DNA of 64,000 bases from assembly GCA_021396245.1 (NCBI GenBank), contig WNYE01000058.1:186001-250000 (forward strand), given 5' to 3'. This DNA is from Sporothrix humicola. Its lineage: Eukaryota; Ascomycota; Sordariomycetes; Ophiostomatales; Ophiostomataceae. How positions within the stretch are numbered: position 1 is the first letter of the stretch; each line of letters opens with the position of its first letter. Below are positions 33,541-44,425 of the stretch, one piece after another. Below the pieces are notes generated by a model. The model worked only from the letters and a program-made list of their open reading frames with translations, was not told where the DNA came from and searched no databases. Made by a program: the position numbers and the translations under genes.

Positions 33541-35324
33541 TCCCGTCCTCTACGGCAACTGGTAGCTGGAAGAGGGACGGGCGGGCCCAAGCGTCCAGTT
33601 CGAGACGGCCGAGAAGGAGGGTGAGGCGATGAAGAGAAACGAAAACAAAAAACGAGAAACGAGTCGTGCTTTCGTCTGAACAGTAGGGGACAGGCAAGAA
33701 GAAAGAGGGGATAGAAAGAAGGTTATGACATCCAATATCACTCACACAGTCTGACCGTCGTCTTGTCTGTCGTTCCTGCCCCTTGACCTCCTGGTGATGC
33801 GAACGTCTCGACTATGTAAAGGTCATGTGAGCAGCGAGCATGCTGTGGTCCTTCCGTTCCCGTTTTGTGTTCCCCCATCGCTCCTTCCTCGACAAGCCAC
33901 AATGCACAAAGTCTTGTTTTTCTCCCCGATGCAATCCGCGGCTTGGTTATCTCGGGTGACATGAACAGGTACAAAGAGAGGAAATAGAGACAGCAGAATG
34001 GATCCTGCTGATTGGGGTACATTTGACTTGATCTTGTCTGGATGCAGTCTTCACCGCTGCACATTAACGCACCCAGGATTCTGTCCATGCTCAAAGGAGA
34101 GAAATATCTAAAAAGTAAGGAATGTATCTCCGTGGAAGGAAAGAACGAAGAGATGGTACTTCGGCAGCAAGGGAAGGAGCGAAAGACAGGTACAGGCCTT
34201 GTTCCTTCCCATTAAGTCTGCATAGGGGGCAAGGCCTGCATCGCATCACGATCACTACAACAAAGTCCATCGCTGACAGTCTTTGCTCGGCACCCCATAA
34301 TTTTGTGCTCATTACCTCTAGCTCTCAACTCTACCGACAGTCGAGGAGAAAATAGAGTGGCTCATGTGCTGCCATGTTTTTGTGCCCCTCTCGCCTTTCT
34401 ATCCGGGAGAATGGTCGCAGCACACGTTGACCAGCCCTGCAATACATGGTCAATATAAAAAGACACTCTGCCCATGTTGACACGGCTTCGCACTTGACAC
34501 TTGGCCCGAGCTGTTCTCCAGAGTCTCTGCCGTGCCTGGATACCGTGCTCTGGGTTGCTGCGAGCCACAAGCAATTCATCCAGCCTCCTCTTTACTCCTC
34601 TCACCACAAATATCAATATTTCGCTTGACTTTATCCAAACCCTGTTATTTATTGTCTTTTCAGCTTTCCTTCTCCACAGTGCACGTCATTTAATGTGAGC
34701 AGGGACGGCAGTGTTCTATGTGAGACGCAAGCGAGAGCAGAATAACATACACACTGCAGTTCTTGTGTTCGTCGTCCTGGTCATGCGATCCCCGGAAAGG
34801 AGGATGATAATTTGGGAAAGGATCTAAAATAGATCTATACACCACTCGTGGCAGCCACGCTCCCAGGAAAATTGAGGAGAAGAGAATAGCCATAGACAAG
34901 GTAAGGTGATGGGAAGAGATCGGATGGAAATATATGAGAGTTATGGGGATATGACAGGTTGGGAAGTGAAGAGAAACTGAACAGATACTTAATGGATACG
35001 CCGTACTTTGTTGCCGACTACCGGATGACAACTAAAGGTTGCCAGTAGACGGCATGCGGCATCGGATATCGGATCAGTTGTAGATAAAGAGCTGTCAAAA
35101 TGTGTCTTGAGTTGTGTATTTCTCTGTTTGTGTATACAATTATACTATGTGATATCATCCATTTTGTAAAGTAAGAAGAACAAAAAACCAAAACATGAAA
35201 AAGAAGCCCGAGTTCTAATCCCAAATAACGTGTCCCATAAATCGGGTGTCCCCGAATGCATACCGTGAGTGTAAAAATAAAAGAAAATGAGAAGGAAACA
35301 AAAGAAATAAACTTGCCCGCCTAC

Positions 35325-36302
35325 TTATGCCACCGCAGAGTCCGTCTTGCTCGCTGATGCGGGCGGGACTGCCGGGCCCTTTTGTGTCTTGAGCTTCTCC
35401 TCAAACTTGGCAAACTCGGACAGCGCAATCTCTTCCTCCTGGTCCAGCACCTGCTCGACGGCCTCGACCTCCTCAATGTAGTGCATCAGCATGCTCTCGA
35501 TGCCGTTCTTGAGCGTGACGGTGCTCGAGTCGCACGTGCGGCAGGCGCCCCGCAGCTTCAGCTTGACGGTGCCGTCCTCGAACCCGCGGAACTCAATGTC
35601 GCCGCCGTCCTCCTGGATGGCCGGGCGGATGCGCGTCTCCAGCAGCTCCTTGATCATGCCGACGACCTCGCTATCGTTCTCGTCGTACTGGAGGGAGTCG
35701 ACTTCGGTCGGGGGACCGTTGGCGTCGGTGCTGGTTGCCGTCGCTTCAGCGGCCGGGCGGACGATCTGCTGGCCGGACGTGATGGCTTCCGTAATCAAGG
35801 CAAACACTTCTGGGCGGATGTGTGCCCAGTTGGCGTCCTGGGCCTTTGTGACGGTGATAAAGTCGCTGCCGTAGAAAACGGCCGTGACGCCGTCGACGTT
35901 CATGAGCTGGGCGGCGAGCGGCGAGGGATAGGGCGGCGCAATGGTGGCGCGGGGGCTGAGGTACTCGATAAAGGGCGCGGCGATGCCCTCGGGCAGAACT
36001 TGGTGGTTGGGCAAGAACTTGAGAGCGTCGGCGTTGGGGGTGTTTTCGGTCTGGATAAAGATGGAGCGGCGGCCGCGGCTGGCGAGCGACCAGCTGGGCT
36101 GTGCAGACGTCCCTAACCGCGGCCGGCTGGACGAAGAGATGTGATAGGCGCGGCGCGCAGAGGGGGAGGAGGAGGAGGAAGCTGTCGACGAAGATGTCGT
36201 CACTGGCAGAGAAGCAAATGCGACGCGGGGGGCACGGCGACAAAACTCCGGGCGCATGGCCGTCGCGGCGGCCGACGCCGTTGCGCGGGAGACAGACTTC
36301 AT
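35325..36302 (-). CDS. NFU1: NFU1 iron-sulfur cluster scaffold/carrier, mitochondrial
   Basis: A single exon of 325 residues from the ATG at 36302. The N-terminal 75 residues are rich in Ala, Ser and Arg, a mitochondrial presequence. The Nfu N-terminal domain is at about 80-175 (RSIFIQTENTPNADALKFLP ... GVTAVFYGSDFITVTK). The NifU-like C-terminal domain is at about 212-285 with IRPAIQEDGGDIEFRGFEDG and the cluster-binding CxxC, RGACRTCDSS (Cys254, Cys257). NFU1 passes [4Fe-4S] clusters to targets such as lipoyl synthase and respiratory subunits. The C-terminal 40 residues after the domain are charged and non-conserved. A CCAATCA box lies about 313 nt upstream on the coding strand. Confidence 0.97.
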   Translation of the reverse strand: MKSVSRATASAAATAMRPEFCRRAPRVAFASLPVTTSSSTASSSSSPSARRAYHISSSSRPRLGTSAQPSWSLASRGRRSIFIQTENTPNADALKFLPNHQVLPEGIAAPFIEYLSPRATIAPPYPSPLAAQLMNVDGVTAVFYGSDFITVTKAQDANWAHIRPEVFALITEAITSGQQIVRPAAEATATSTDANGPPTEVDSLQYDENDSEVVGMIKELLETRIRPAIQEDGGDIEFRGFEDGTVKLKLRGACRTCDSSTVTLKNGIESMLMHYIEEVEAVEQVLDQEEEIALSEFAKFEEKLKTQKGPAVPPASASKTDSAVA

Positions 36303-36495
36303 GTTGATTTGTAGTTGTAGTTGTATATATCGTTCGTGGTGAGTATCGTCGTGGTTGTTGTCGTCGTGAAGAATTGACGTTGATGCAGAAAAAAGTTGAT
36401 TGTCACAATTGAAAGGATTAGAAATGCTAAAGTTGGGCAAAATCCCATGCTTTAAGGGCCGAGAATTGCCGCCACCCACTAGAGCCCACTGTAAC

Positions 36496-36522
36496 TGACT
36501 GCAAGTGACTGCAAGTGACTGC
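36496..36522. repeat. 10-bp tandem repeat, 2.7 copies
   Basis: TGACTGCAAG at 36496-36505 and 36506-36515, with a partial third copy to 36522, about 0.2 kb upstream of the NFU1 start. Confidence 0.8.
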
Positions 36523-36614
36523 TACTGTAGCGCTGTGGACCCCCGGCGGCCCCTCTATTTTTTTGTTCCTTCTTCCTCCTTCCAAACGACATCATAGTTG
36601 ATTTAGCTTCGCTG

Positions 36615-36621
36615 TGATTGG
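36615..36621 (-). promoter_or_regulatory. CCAAT box upstream of NFU1
   Basis: CCAATCA on the minus strand, same orientation as NFU1 and about 313 nt before its ATG. Compare the box between cytochrome c and the divergent mitochondrial gene. Confidence 0.35.
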
Positions 36622-37366
36622 ACCGTTGGAAAAACTGGGGACCGCGACGTCGGCGGAAGCAAACATGACCGCAGACGGCAGCTACGACCGACGACGTCGA
36701 TTACTTCAAATTCAACATTATTTGACAATCAAACCGTGCCCGTGATATTGAAGAAAATGCCTTGACATTTCGGCATATCCTCCTTACTTTTCGGCGATCG
36801 ACATCTTGATCCTTCCTTCGGCGTTTGAAAATGTCGAGTCAATAGTCTAGGAATTTGCATCTCCGGACAAGAGTGTGCCAAGTAAATCCGCGTATATACG
36901 AGCAAAATGCCCAAAATGCAACATCGTCCCAACATCGAAAGCAAGGGATATTTAACAGTTTAAAGCCTTAAGGACGTCGTAGAAGAAGAAAGATTGGTAT
37001 TATGTGCATGCGTGTACGTCGTATGTCTACATATATGGCTACAACCTCTCCGGTTTCCCTTTTTAGACACAAGAAAATTAACAATTAAAATTGGTGAGAA
37101 GAATGCGAAAATGGAAACAAAAAGAAGAACAAAGAAAATTAAAAGAACACCCAAACGCTTCATCTCATCAGCAACGCCGGCTGTGAGGGTCCTTTGATCC
37201 AATCATTATTTCTCTTCGTGGAAACAGTAGGAAAAATCAACAACAACCAACAACTCCGTCTTGTCCTCAAAAAAGACAGACAACCCCAACTATGCTCCCA
37301 ATATCAATACCAATATCAACTTGAAACTCTTGGGTCTCTCAAATCTCCCCCAACTCTCTCCCCAAC

Positions 37367-40300
37367 TCAAAAGAACTCGGCGAGGGCCCGGCTAAGCACA
37401 ATAAAGTCGACCGGCTTCGTAATGTACTTGCTGAACCCGGCCTCGACGCACTTGTCGTGCACATCCGACATGACATTCGCCGACAGCGCAATGATCGGAA
37501 TCGGCTTCGTGTAGCCGCCCTTGGCTTCCCACTCGCGAATCTCCCGGCACGCTTGGTACCCGTCCTTGCGCGGCATATGCAGATCGCACTGAGCTGTTAG
37601 TATACGGTATCGAAATGGACAAAATTAAAATCACGAGGAGGACGGCGGACTCACCAGAATCAACGAGTAGTAGTCGTGGGGTTTGGACAGGACCGTGTCG
37701 GTACACTCGACGCCGTCGGCCGCCATGTCGACGTCGACGCCCACCTTTTGCAGGTACTTTGTCAGAACCTTTTGGTTCACCATGTTGTCTTCGACCAGCA
37801 GCACCTTGTACCCCTTGTTGCCCATGCGCTGCGACAAATCCATGTAGCTCTGTTTCTCGGTCTCGACCAGCCGTGCCGCGCTCGATCGGTTGCGGTCGAT
37901 GCTGATATCGCTCTCGCGCTTGGGGTCGAAAATAACGGCGAACCGCGACGGCTTGACGGGCTTGTAGATGTACATGACGCGCGCTTCGGACAGCCGCTCC
38001 TCGTAGCGCGTGCCCGCCGCCAGCTTGTTGACCGCCTGGCGCTGCACCGAGTCCGACAAGACCAGAACATGGGCCGTCTCGAGCATTGTTGAGCGGTCCA
38101 GCTTATCCACGAGCTCCAAAATCTCTTGCGGCGACGGAAGGTTAACCACAACGTGCGTAAACGGGTCGGCGCCGGCAGCACTGATAAGCTCCTGCGCCTC
38201 GGCCATTGTGGCCACGGCCGTGATGCGGTGCGGGCGATCCTTGGGGAGTGTCGTCTCGATATGCTGCGCAGTGGCTTCGCGGCTGTGTGTCTGCGGGCAG
38301 ATGATGAGGATTGAGTAGGCCGCGGGCTGGCTCAGTGTGCGCTTCACTGTTCCCGGCTTTGGCGTAGCCGGTTTGTAGGCGGACACGTTCGCGGTGGTCG
38401 TTGTATCGCTGCTATTGGGTGACGACAAGGCGGGTGACCGAGGTGCCAATGGTCCATCGTCGCCGTTGTTACCATCGCCACCACTCAAAGGCACTCTGAA
38501 CTTCATGTGCGCCGGGTCTTGGCCGCTGGCACGTGCAGCTTCGCTGAATCGTGCGAAACCACCGGTGTTGACAGACGACATGGACGACGAACGGTCCGAG
38601 AACGAGTGTGACTTGCTAGAGCGGATCGACGGGTCGGAGCTGCCGCTGGAAGCACCTGCTGGCGATGTTGTCGAGGTCGACTGCTGTGACTGATGTTCCC
38701 GCTCGATATCCGCTGGTGCGGGCGCAGCCGGGACGCCCGTTGAGCCAACACCGGCTGCCGAAGCAGCTGCAGCGGCAATGATCGCCGCCGGGTCCATAAA
38801 CGACGGTGTAGCGAGGCCCATGGCCGACAGAGTGAGGCTCGGTGCTCTCAGGTTGGCTTCGGAGGACGGTGTCGACAGCCCGTCGGGGTGGTCCTGCTCG
38901 GTCGGCAGGTTGAAGATGGATGTGAACGTGAACGTCGAGCCCTTGCCGGGGACGGCCGAGCCGTTCATGGTGCCGCCATGGAGCTCCACGAGCTGCCGCG
39001 AGATGACGAGACCTAAACCACTACCGCCGTGCTGACGCGTGCTGCTACCATCGATTTGGCTAAACGGCTTGAAGATGAGATCGGCCTCTTCCTTGGTGAA
39101 ACCGCGGCCCGTGTCCGTAACACTGAACTCGAGCTCGATCTGGTCGGCGCCCGCACTGCTCTTGTGCTTGGCCACACGGCAGCGGCTAAACACCTCGCCC
39201 TTGGCAGTGAACTTGATGGCATTGCCGATAACATTCAACAGGACCTGTCGGATACGCACGCGGTCGCCCTTGACCCACAGGGGCACGTCGTCGTCGACAA
39301 TGTAGTTGAGCTCAAGGCGCTTAGCAATGGCCATGGTCGACACGAGTTCGTTGACGTCTTCGATGAGTGACCGCGTGTGGAACCACTCGAAGCTCAGCTT
39401 CATCATGCCTGCGTCAACCTTGCTCAAATCCAGGATGTCGTTGATAATCATCAGCAGACTGTTGGCGCTCGTCTGGATCGTGTTGGTGTAGTCGCGCTGT
39501 TCTTCATTCAAGACCGTGTCCTGCAAGAAACTGACCATGCCCGAGATACCGATGAGTGGCGTGCGGATCTCGTGCGACATGTTGCTGAGGAACCGCGTCT
39601 TGGAGTCCATAGCCTCCTTGAGTTTCGTCTCGAGCAGCTTGTGGTCGTTAATGTCCGTGGCCGAGCCAAAGTACGAGTTGTAACCCTTGCCAAAGTCCAC
39701 CGTGCCCGTCTCCACGCAGCGCACAAGGTGCCAACGGTACTCGCCCGTCTTGGACCGCAGACGCACTTCGGTTGTGTATGACGGCCGGCCGTTGTCGTCG
39801 GTGGTTACCAGAATGATACCGCGGCGGGCAAGCTCGGCCAGTTCGCTGAGATCTTCGTCGTCACCGCCTCCAGGCCCAGTAGCCGTTTCGGTCTTGCGAG
39901 CTCGGTCGCCCACATTGTTAGCTCCACGTGCAGAGAGGGGTGAGGACACAGACTGGAGCAAACGCTTGCGCCGTTCTTGCAAGTGCGCGGGCACCGGGAG
40001 GAAACTGCACTTGGCCAGATCGTCAGGATGCACATTGTCCATAAAACCGAGACCCAGCAGATCCTTGAAGCTCTGGCCCGTGTACGAAAGCCACTGCTCG
40101 TTGGCAAACGTGACACCTTCCTCTTCGTTTGCAGTGAAGATGATTTGCGGGATGAGGTTGGCCAAAATTCGGTGCTTGGTCTCGGACGCTTCGATCTCTT
40201 CTTGGCGGGCCGCTTTCAGTTCGGCAATGTGTTGGTCGTGGATGTCCATGTATGAGCCCAGGAACTGCATGATGCTGTTGCGCCGGTCGCGTGAGGCCAC

Positions 40301-43300
40301 TGCGCGTGCCTGGAACCAGCGGTATGAGCCGTCAAAGCGGCGGATCCGCACCGTGCGGGAGAACTGGTCGCCAGTACGGACGGAGTGGCTCCAGGCCTTG
40401 AGGTACTCGTCGCAGTCGTCGGGGTGGAGACTGCCCCAAGGATCCTCGGCGAGGCCTTCGACAGTCTGGCCACGGTATGCGAGATAGCGGCTGTTAACCC
40501 AGACAATGGCTCCAGTCTGGGGCATGGCAACAAACACGTGGGCTGGCAGCGAGTCCAGAATCAAACCCTTGAGTCGGTCCGAGGGAGGCGGCATGTCCAC
40601 GGGGCTTGAAGATGTGACGGACCCGGCACGAGATGGGACCGAGGTGGGAGGAAGCATGACTGCGTTTGCTCCCTTGACCGCAACAGTGCCGCTGGGAGGC
40701 AGAGATGGGAAAGTCGAAGCAAAGTCGGCCCCGTACGAGTGCAGCTGGCTGTGGCCGCCATGGCTGTGACTGTGCTGGTGATGGAATCTCGGATGCCGCT
40801 GGTGATGCGTGCCACCGGGTGTGGGCAGCATGGGACTGAACAGAGGCGTATTGCGGTCGGCAAATGCCAGCTTGAGCTCTTCAGTGACGGTCGGGTCTCG
40901 CTTCTTCTGATTCTGGTCAGTTGGCGGTGGCATAGACACATTGTCGCCGCTCATTGCCGGTGCCAGATGAGCTGTCCGGCTGTTTGCCGAACTAGAAAGA
41001 GCCTCTGTCGAGCTTCCGACACCCGAGTCGGCCGACGTTGCACCCGAGCCTCTGTGGATTGGCTGGGATGATGCGGGCGATTCTTCAGTGCGGCTAATGG
41101 AAGGCGACGAAAGGGCTGCCGGCAGCGTTGTGGCAACGGCCGAGGAATCGGGTTGAGGGCTGCTCACACGCTCGTCCTGAGCGGACAGTGTGACCTCGGG
41201 CAAGCGAAGAGCAGACAGGCGCTTCTCGCTGTGAGAGACCGAGTTCTTTCTGCCTCGTTCTCTGGCTGTAGGGCCACCGCCTCCGCCGCCACCACCACTG
41301 CTACTGGTGCCGCCGGGCGTCGTGGCGGGCCGACCAAAGGCGCTCATGTTGCTTGTCCGCATACCAAAGTAACCATCGCCAGTAAGTGAGGCGATACCGG
41401 GGCTGACGCCGGTGCCGGTATTGGCCCGCCGTTCCAGGAACATATTAAGGGCGGCCGAGTCCCAGCCAGGTGTGCCACCTGGCGATCCTGCAATACTCCG
41501 TGATCTTGCCGAGTAATCACTAAAACTGGTCATGCTACCCGCTTGCGAGCGGTGGGAGATGGGATCGTAAGGCGTGTTGACAAAGGCAGAAGCCGTGGGA
41601 AGCGGGTGACCTTCCGTGTCGACGCCACCAAAGCCGCTCATTTCGTGGCGACGGCGGTTCAAACCGTTGATTTCGGCTTCCAGGTTGGAGTAGTGGACAC
41701 AAAGCGAGAATGACGTAGCCATGTGCGGGGCCAGGTGCTCCAGAGAGTAGCGAAGGTTGGATGGGTAGGGGATAATAGGGCTCAAGATGGACAAGATGGC
41801 AATCGGCATTTGCTTTGGCCGGCTCGGGGACGCCTCGGCAGAATTGTCTGAGCTCTTTTCGTTGTCACGTCTCGGCGAGGACCGGCGTTCCATCTTTGAC
41901 TTATCCAGACGGAATGGTTGTGCAGTTTTGGAGAGCAGAGGATGGTACAGCGGGATATGAAGAACGGTGCAGGCATTGTCAAAACCAATGGCCTCCAGAG
42001 GCCGCGATTCCTTGTAGTCTTCCGGTGATAGGGCCGGGTTGAAGCTGTCCTCGTCGACCACGGCGTCGCTAAAGAATGGGTTCTCATTTGGGTCGTGACG
42101 GATGGCCGGAGAAGGAGCTGGCGACTGGGACCACGGTGAGGGTGGCAACTGTTCGTACTCCTCGTACAAGGGCGATTTTGAACGCTGAGGCTTTGCCTCC
42201 TCCAGCTTCGAGGCGATGCTGGCACCCGTGAGTCGTCTCATATAGCTGGCACTCGGTCTGACGTTGGAGCCCTTGGTATGAGGCAGGCCACTCGTTCCCA
42301 AAAGGGCCGAGAGCTTGAGAGAGGACTCGTGCTGAATACGTTGACTAGAACCGCTGGCCAGTTCGTTGGCCAGTTTCGACAGGTTCGTGTTTGCCATTGT
42401 GGCTTCATCCTCGCTCTCAGGTGGTGGCGGTTGCTGCGGTTGGGCAGGGGTTGGGGGAGCAGCCGGCGTCTCTGGCTGCTGCTTGGGCGCGATATAGGGA
42501 TAAGAACGAGTCAGAGCCACGACATGACCACGATCCAGGACACGCTGCACACCATTGTGGTCGATGAGCGGATCCGCCTCATAGTCGAGAGCCTGGAGGA
42601 CGGGCAGAACTCTGCCTCTCGTGTCCGCTTGTTGCTGGAGCGAAGATCCGGCCACAAAGGATATTCCATGCGGGTCCTCCACAGCGTCGTGCTCTTCCAG
42701 GGCGGCATGCTTGAGCGCTGTGTACGGCTTTGGCGGCAGCATTCCCGATGGCGAGTCGGCCTTGGGAATATCGGAGCGCTGTGTCGGGACCGGCTGGGAA
42801 GTCTGGCATCTTGAAAGAGATGGGCGGACCGCAGCAGAGGCCTGTTCGGCAAGGGATGCAGGCTTTGATGGGTCCTCGAGCACATTGTTCTCCTTTTGTT
42901 CTTCGTAAGTCGTGTACGAATAGCGTGCTGTCAAGCTAGGGCGGCGGAGCTGTTCTGGGGCGGGAGAAACGGCCGGTGGAGGTGGAGACAAAATGCCCGA
43001 GGTCGACAGAAGCGGTGTTGCGTCAGATCCCAGATCGGTTGTACCCGCGCCAAGACTGTCGTCCCGTCCCATGTACCCTAAGCTGAGATCATCGTCCCTT
43101 TCGTGCGCCTTGAAAGTCGCCTTTTGCCCCCATGGCATGTTCTCAACGTCTGTCGAATCAGAAGGGATTGCGAGTGCAACACGCTCAGCTTTGTACCACT
43201 GGGTGGCAATATGAACGATGGTGTTCCACCACGTATCCAGTCCGGGCTCCGACGACAAAGCAAGGGAAAGCTCGTAAAGATTCGGCGTCTCAAGCTCGTG

Positions 43301-44425
43301 ACGGTCGGGGAAGCGGCCACCACCACCACCGGCATTGTGAGAAGAATATTTACGACCGGACTCGCCCTGTCCTCCCTGGCCCGTGGCACTGCTCGGCAAA
43401 AATGTAATGGCGGAGGCAGGCGTGGACGGGCTCGCCACCAACTGGTCGGATCGGAAGCTGGAAGAGGATTCGTCGCGTTGCGGGCCCGGTCTTGATTGAG
43501 GGCCTTTCTGTCCCGATTCAAACCCGGGACCGGTATTGTCTCTGTCGCGGTCCGTCTGCAATTGTGCCTGGGATGATCGAGCGTGTGCCGACCATGCTGC
43601 TGTCGATGCAAACGACGGGTTTTTTCCGGCACCAGGTGTCACCATGCGAGGGAACGGGTATGAGGGCGTCCGTGCCGTGATCCCTTTGCCGAGGTCGCTT
43701 GCACGCACGGTTCGGGTGGAGTCGGTAGAGGTTGTTGTGCCGGAGGAGGATGTGGAGGGGAGGGCGGAAGGGGGTGCGGAAGAGAGAGTCGAGGCCAGGG
43801 CGGCGGGGAGGGCGGTCGGCTTTGTTGGTGATGTGGATGCGGTTGAGGGCGAGCCCGACGAGGAGATTTTTTCCTCCTCGATGGGCGACGGGCGTTTTGT
43901 AAACGGACTCGTGACGGGCGAGGTCTGGTTGTTGACGCGTGCCGACATTTCTCGAGCCAGCCGTTGGCGGTAGTCGCTCAGCTGGTGTAGTGGGCTCGTG
44001 GCATCCTGGTGTTGCAGCTCCTGGAACTCTGTCGGTTGGGTATGTTGGTAGTGATGATGATTTTGGTGGTGTTGAGAGTGTTGGGAATGTTGGGAGTGTT
44101 GGGAGTGTTGTTGGCGGTGCCGGTCATCGTCTCGATTTGACGTCCGGGCAGACGAGCTTGTCTGGCCTGTCCGACGGCTGTTCGTGCGTTTCTCGGAAGT
44201 GGGCGAGGTGCTGCCTGTCGATCGAGCACCGGTAGACCCTGCTCTTGACGTCGTTCTGCGTTCTTTGCCGGTAGGTGATGTTGCCGATATTGATATTGAT
44301 TCCTCGGCATGCCTGCTACTGCTAGACTCTAAAGTCGGCGGCATGGTGGCCCCGGCGCCTGGAGATGTTGGACTTTGTTGAGGTGAAGGTGCGCCTCCTC
44401 GTCCGCTCTTCGCCCAGCTTGCCAT
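37367..44425 (-). CDS. Hybrid histidine kinase with GAF-like, two PAS and two receiver-type domains
   Basis: Exons 44425-37655 and 37588-37367 encode 2330 residues. The first 370 are Ser/Thr/Pro-rich with a His/Gln repeat. A GAF-like sensor starts near 375 and its later part seems to continue at about 815-920 after a long low-complexity insertion. PAS domains lie at about 1280-1400 (SLPAHVFVAMPQTGAIVWVN) and 1415-1590. The phospho-acceptor is His1618 in SNMSHEIRTPL. The ATPase domain has GNAIKF, DTGRGF and GGSGLGL. A degenerate receiver at about 2035-2150 reads VVVNLP (Asn2095) where Asp is expected. The true receiver starts at KVLLVEDN near 2207 and its acceptor Asp2259 (CDLHMP) is the second codon of the last exon. 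No HAMP repeats or membrane spans are seen, so this is not NIK1-type; it resembles the PAS-type Mak1-like kinases. It probably feeds the fungal phosphorelay from the cytosol. Confidence 0.95.

Larger units (their letters stand above)
25640..35324. other. 9.7 kb interval without a recognisable protein gene
   Basis: Between the start of the PSP1-domain gene and the stop of NFU1. No frame has a conserved motif or the third-position GC bias of the real genes, and I find no tRNA, 5S rRNA or snRNA signature. About 26.1-28.8 kb and 33.4-33.7 kb are purine-rich on the plus strand, meaning pyrimidine-rich in the PSP1 transcription direction. A good minus-strand donor (CCCCAG|GTAAGC) lies near 27292. 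Likely content is a long spliced 5' leader, promoters and perhaps non-coding transcripts. Small repeats are listed separately. Confidence 0.5.
36303..37366. promoter_or_regulatory. NFU1 promoter and 3' flank of histidine kinase gene
   Basis: A 1.06 kb tandem gap. It contains a 10-bp tandem repeat at 36496-36522 and CCAATCA (coding strand of NFU1) at 36615-36621. The part right of about 36960 is AT-rich and probably 3' UTR of the kinase gene. No coding frame is supported. Confidence 0.5.
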
